Shown here piece after piece: positions 14,958 through 17,242 of a stretch of DNA of 17,242 bases (its first letter is position 1; every line of letters starts with the position of its first letter). Source of the stretch: Sphingomonadaceae bacterium (GTDB lineage: Bacteria; Pseudomonadota; Alphaproteobacteria; Sphingomonadales; Sphingomonadaceae); the NCBI GenBank assembly GCA_023384025.1, contig JAHDXX010000029.1, positions 1-17,242 of the forward strand, in the 5' to 3' direction. The position numbers were made by a program, and so were the translations under genes. The notes under the pieces are model-generated. The model worked only from the letters and a program-made list of their open reading frames with translations. It was not told the DNA's origin and searched no databases.

Positions 14958-16634
14958 ATGATTAGCGCCGACCCCAAACCTCAGGACAGCGCCTATTCGA
15001 AGTGGCAGCAGACGGTGGCATCCCGATACAAGGATCGCTCGTTCGTGGCCCGGAACCGATCGGGCACCGAAGTCGATCCCGTCTATGGTGGCCTCGATCG
15101 TCACGGCAAGGAAGCCGAGATGCCGGGTCAATATCCCTATACTCGCGGCATCTACCCCATCCATTACCAGTACCAGCCCTGGATGGACCTGCAGATCATT
15201 GGCTACGGTCTGCCGGCGCAGACACGCGAGAGGATGGATCTGCTCCTCGAGCAGGGCGGATCGAAAGGGTATTTCGATCGCGAAGCGTACAACTTTATTT
15301 TCGATATGCCGACATCGATGGGATATGATCCCGATCACCCCGGGGTGCGCGGCAGCATCGGCGACTGCGGTATCTCGGTTTGCAAGGCGAGCGACTATGA
15401 GGTCCTGCTTGCGGGCAAGGATCTGACGAAGACCACAGTCTCTCTGGTCCTGAATGCCGGCTCGCCGGCAATGCTTGGCCTGTACCTCGCAGCAGCGAAG
15501 CGCCGCGGCTTTCCCCTGGACAAGCTGGGTGGAAATCTCACGAACTACATTTGGGATTTCTTCGGGCATAGCGGCGGGACCAATTTCTCACCGCGTGGCA
15601 GCTACCGGCTCATCGCCGACATAGCCGCATATTGCGCCGAGCATGTGCCGCTCTGGAACCCGTTGACGATCAGCGAGCATAACATCTGCGAAGCGGGCGC
15701 AACGAACGTCCAAGCCGTCGCCTATTCGATTGCCGCAATCATAGCGGTGAACGAAGAATGTGTGAAACTGGGCATCGAACCCGATACCGTCGTGCCTCGC
15801 TTCGGATTTCATGTTCGATACGGCGAGAACTTCTTCGAAGAGGTAGCCAAGACCCGCGCTCTCCGGCGAGTGTATGCCAAGGTAAATCACGAGCGCTTCG
15901 GTTGTACCAAGAGCGGTTCGCTCCAGGCTCGCATCCACGCGCAAACCGCGGGCTCGCTTCTCACTGTCCAGCAGCCGCTCAACAACCTCGTTCGCAACGC
16001 CTACGGCGCTTTGGCAGCGGTTTTGTCAGGCGTAAACGGCATGACGATTAACGCCTATGACGAGGCGCTTGGACTGCCGACTGAAGAGGCGGTTACGCTC
16101 TCGCTCAGGACGAGTCAGATCATCGCCGAAGAAACCGGTGCGGTGCACGTATCCGACCCGCTAGGCGGCTCGTTCTACATAGAATCGCTCACTGACGACA
16201 TCGAGCGCCGGGCGTTTGAGATCATCAAAGACATCGACAATCGGGGTGGCCTGATCGCCTGTATCGAGTCCGGCTGGATCAAACAGCAGGTCTCCGCCGC
16301 CGCGTACGAATGGCGCCAGGAAATCGAAAGCGGCGCGCGCACAATGGTGGGCGTGAACAAGTACACCACGAACGAACCCGAACAGTACCAGGTGTTCCAA
16401 CCCGATCCGGAGGCAGCGCGCCTCGCCATTGCAGACATAGAGCGTCACCGGACCGAACGCGACGCTACGCGATGCCGTGAAGCGCTCGACGCATTGCGTC
16501 ACGCTGCGATGGAGGTGAGCGAAGGCAGGGCTGTCGGTTCCGTAATGGCCAGTCTGGTCGCTGCCGCAGAAGCCGATGCGACGTTGGGCGAAATGCAGGC
16601 GATCCTGCACGACGTCTTCGGTCGCAACAAATAG
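14958..16634 (+). CDS. B12-dependent acyl-CoA mutase large subunit with an atypical active site
   Basis: A 558-residue substrate-binding (TIM-barrel) subunit of the methylmalonyl-CoA mutase superfamily, with the B12 domain encoded separately as in Icm and Hcm mutases. Conserved anchors are YPYTRGIYP, FDMPTSMGYDPDHP, RIHAQT (H327, Q329), NAYDEALGLPTE and SDPLGGSFYIE. Key sites deviate. The WTxRQ motif is WMDLQ, with Ile80 where methylmalonyl-CoA mutase has Tyr89. Ile114 replaces the Asp117 of 2-hydroxyisobutyryl-CoA mutase. The GTIQND motif is GNLTNY, Ser205 aligns with the carboxylate-binding Arg207, the GYH catalytic pair is EHN (H241, N242), and the SLHTN His is Thr363. About seven residues are inserted before FDMPT. 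I chose ATG 14958 (GGAG 11 bases upstream) over TTG 14919. The substrate is unknown and is not methylmalonyl-CoA. Confidence 0.9.
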   Translation: MISADPKPQDSAYSKWQQTVASRYKDRSFVARNRSGTEVDPVYGGLDRHGKEAEMPGQYPYTRGIYPIHYQYQPWMDLQIIGYGLPAQTRERMDLLLEQGGSKGYFDREAYNFIFDMPTSMGYDPDHPGVRGSIGDCGISVCKASDYEVLLAGKDLTKTTVSLVLNAGSPAMLGLYLAAAKRRGFPLDKLGGNLTNYIWDFFGHSGGTNFSPRGSYRLIADIAAYCAEHVPLWNPLTISEHNICEAGATNVQAVAYSIAAIIAVNEECVKLGIEPDTVVPRFGFHVRYGENFFEEVAKTRALRRVYAKVNHERFGCTKSGSLQARIHAQTAGSLLTVQQPLNNLVRNAYGALAAVLSGVNGMTINAYDEALGLPTEEAVTLSLRTSQIIAEETGAVHVSDPLGGSFYIESLTDDIERRAFEIIKDIDNRGGLIACIESGWIKQQVSAAAYEWRQEIESGARTMVGVNKYTTNEPEQYQVFQPDPEAARLAIADIERHRTERDATRCREALDALRHAAMEVSEGRAVGSVMASLVAAAEADATLGEMQAILHDVFGRNK

Positions 16635-16646
16635 GAAGCTGAGAAG

Positions 16647-17061
16647 ATGCAAGACGACGCGCCAAGGCCGAGGGTTCTCCTCACCAAGAGCTTCATCGAC
16701 AGTCACGATCGCGCGATTGCGACGATTGCGCTGGCATTGCGCGATGCTGCGATGGAAGTCGTGCTGATCGATTATGAACAGCCCGAAGACGTCGTCTCGG
16801 TGGCACTGCAGGAAGATGTCGACATCATCGGGCTCAGCTTCATGTCCGGCGGCCAGGTGGAAGCAACCCAGAAGATCGTCGCCGAGTTGGAGCGTCATAA
16901 TGTCTCTGACCTGCCTTTGGTCGTGGGTGGGGTGATCCGTCCATTTGATGTTGCTCCCCTTGAGTCAGTCGGCGTCAGGGAGATATTCCGCGGCGGTGCG
17001 CCTTGCCGATGTTGTTGCCACCTTCGGCAGGCTTGCTCGCGAATACCGAGGGTATGCTTGA
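16647..17061 (+). CDS. B12-binding mutase small subunit, apparently frameshifted near its C-terminus
   Basis: The cobalamin-binding partner of the upstream mutase. From ATG 16647 it reads as a Rossmann-like B12 domain: cobalt-ligating His20 in DSHDRA (the family usually has DxHxxG), ALRDAAMEVV, EDVDIIGLSFMSG (S64-x-M66 for the usual SxL) and VVGGV (G94-G95). After residue 117 the frame turns into a cysteine-rich, unrelated string. One base over, from 16999, the normal C-terminus appears (RLADVVATFGRLAREYRGYA) and stops at 17059-17061. Restoring two bases near GGTGCGCC (16995-17002) gives the family's usual spacing, so I infer a 2-base deletion or a sequencing error. As printed, the first frame stays open to the window end and would fuse to the following GTPase. 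It starts 12 bp after the large subunit. Confidence 0.8.
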
Positions 17062-17242
17062 CTGCTGCCCGCAAAACCCATGATGCAGCCTCGATGCTGG
17101 AAGCCGTACGTGGGCACGATCATCTAGCCATTGCGCGTGCGATCACAGCTATCGAGAACCGGACGGCGCTTGGAACCGAACTGGCGCTTGCGGTACGCGA
17201 GCGGAACAATCTCTGTCGCACTATCGGTGTGACCGGCCCTCC
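17058..17242 (+). CDS. meaB: MeaB/ArgK-type GTPase, mutase chaperone, N-terminal part (runs off the right edge)
   Basis: The frame contains the N-terminal helix typical of MeaB (LAIARAITAIENR) and reaches GVTGPP, the beginning of the Walker A loop, at the window edge. MeaB-type G proteins load adenosylcobalamin into acyl-CoA mutases and protect or reactivate them, so the position after the two mutase genes fits. The likely start is TTG 17058, overlapping the small-subunit stop as TTGA, with GAGGG (17048-17052) five bases upstream; ATG 17094 is the alternative. The reading frame is the same as that of the small subunit's N-terminal part, which matters for interpreting the apparent frameshift. 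Only about 61 residues are visible. Confidence 0.85.
   Translation, partial: MTAARKTHDAASMLEAVRGHDHLAIARAITAIENRTALGTELALAVRERNNLCRTIGVTGP

Noticed and set aside
14958..16634. Annotation as methylmalonyl-CoA mutase
   Set aside because: The residues that bind the methylmalonyl carboxylate (Arg, Tyr) and the catalytic His are not present at the aligned positions, and the B12 domain is encoded separately.
16998..17057. Cys-rich segment as a metal-binding linker between B12 and G-protein domains
   Set aside because: The same bases in the next frame give the normal C-terminus of a B12-binding subunit with a proper stop overlapping a meaB start, so the Cys-rich reading is most likely an artefact of the frameshift.

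Overview
The window looks like part of a chromosome or large plasmid from a high-GC Gram-negative bacterium, most probably an alphaproteobacterium of the sphingomonad type. This is inferred from clear GGAG-type ribosome binding sites, a TTGAC-type -35 box, dense four-base gene overlaps and the mix of catabolic families; no 16S gene or other taxonomic marker is present. No RNA genes, insertion sequences, phage genes or CRISPR arrays were seen.

Layout. (1) At the left edge, a leftward SDR dehydrogenase (cut by the window) diverges from a Baeyer-Villiger monooxygenase (BVMO). (2) A leftward TetR-family regulator converges on the BVMO with only 10 bp between stop codons. (3) A rightward three-gene group at about 2.9-6.5 kb encodes an APH-fold kinase, an ACAD10/11-like acyl-CoA dehydrogenase and an isovaleryl-CoA-dehydrogenase-like enzyme. 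(4) A second, tightly packed rightward operon starts at about 6.55 kb: acyl-CoA ligase, carboxyltransferase, enoyl-CoA hydratase, biotin carboxylase/BCCP, AtuA-family protein, SnoaL-like protein, B12-dependent mutase large subunit, B12-binding small subunit (apparently frameshifted) and the start of a MeaB-type GTPase cut by the right edge.

Regulation. All four upstream regions carry the same 21-bp pseudo-palindrome, ACTAG-N7-CAAGCAAGT or a close relative. It lies between the SDR and the BVMO, in front of tetR, in front of the kinase operon and directly before the -35 box of the ligase operon. The simplest reading is one autoregulated TetR regulon covering the whole cluster, comparable in logic to AtuR control of the pseudomonad acyclic-terpene (atu) genes.

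How the genes may work together (inference). SDR plus BVMO would turn an alcohol or ketone into an ester or lactone. The ligase makes the CoA thioester. The kinase/ACAD pair resembles the 4-hydroxyacyl-CoA phosphorylation and elimination module. The IVD-like dehydrogenase, carboxylase and hydratase repeat the leucine/Atu logic of carboxylating a beta-methyl enoyl-CoA. AtuA and a B12 mutase then replace or follow the usual HMG-CoA-lyase step, since no lyase gene is in view. The mutase is the most novel part: the catalytic Tyr-His pair, the substrate Arg and another active-site His of known acyl-CoA mutases are all substituted, so it is probably a new specificity class. The overall picture is an undescribed catabolic pathway for a branched or cyclic isoprenoid-like compound that combines terpene-type carboxylation with a carbon-skeleton rearrangement.
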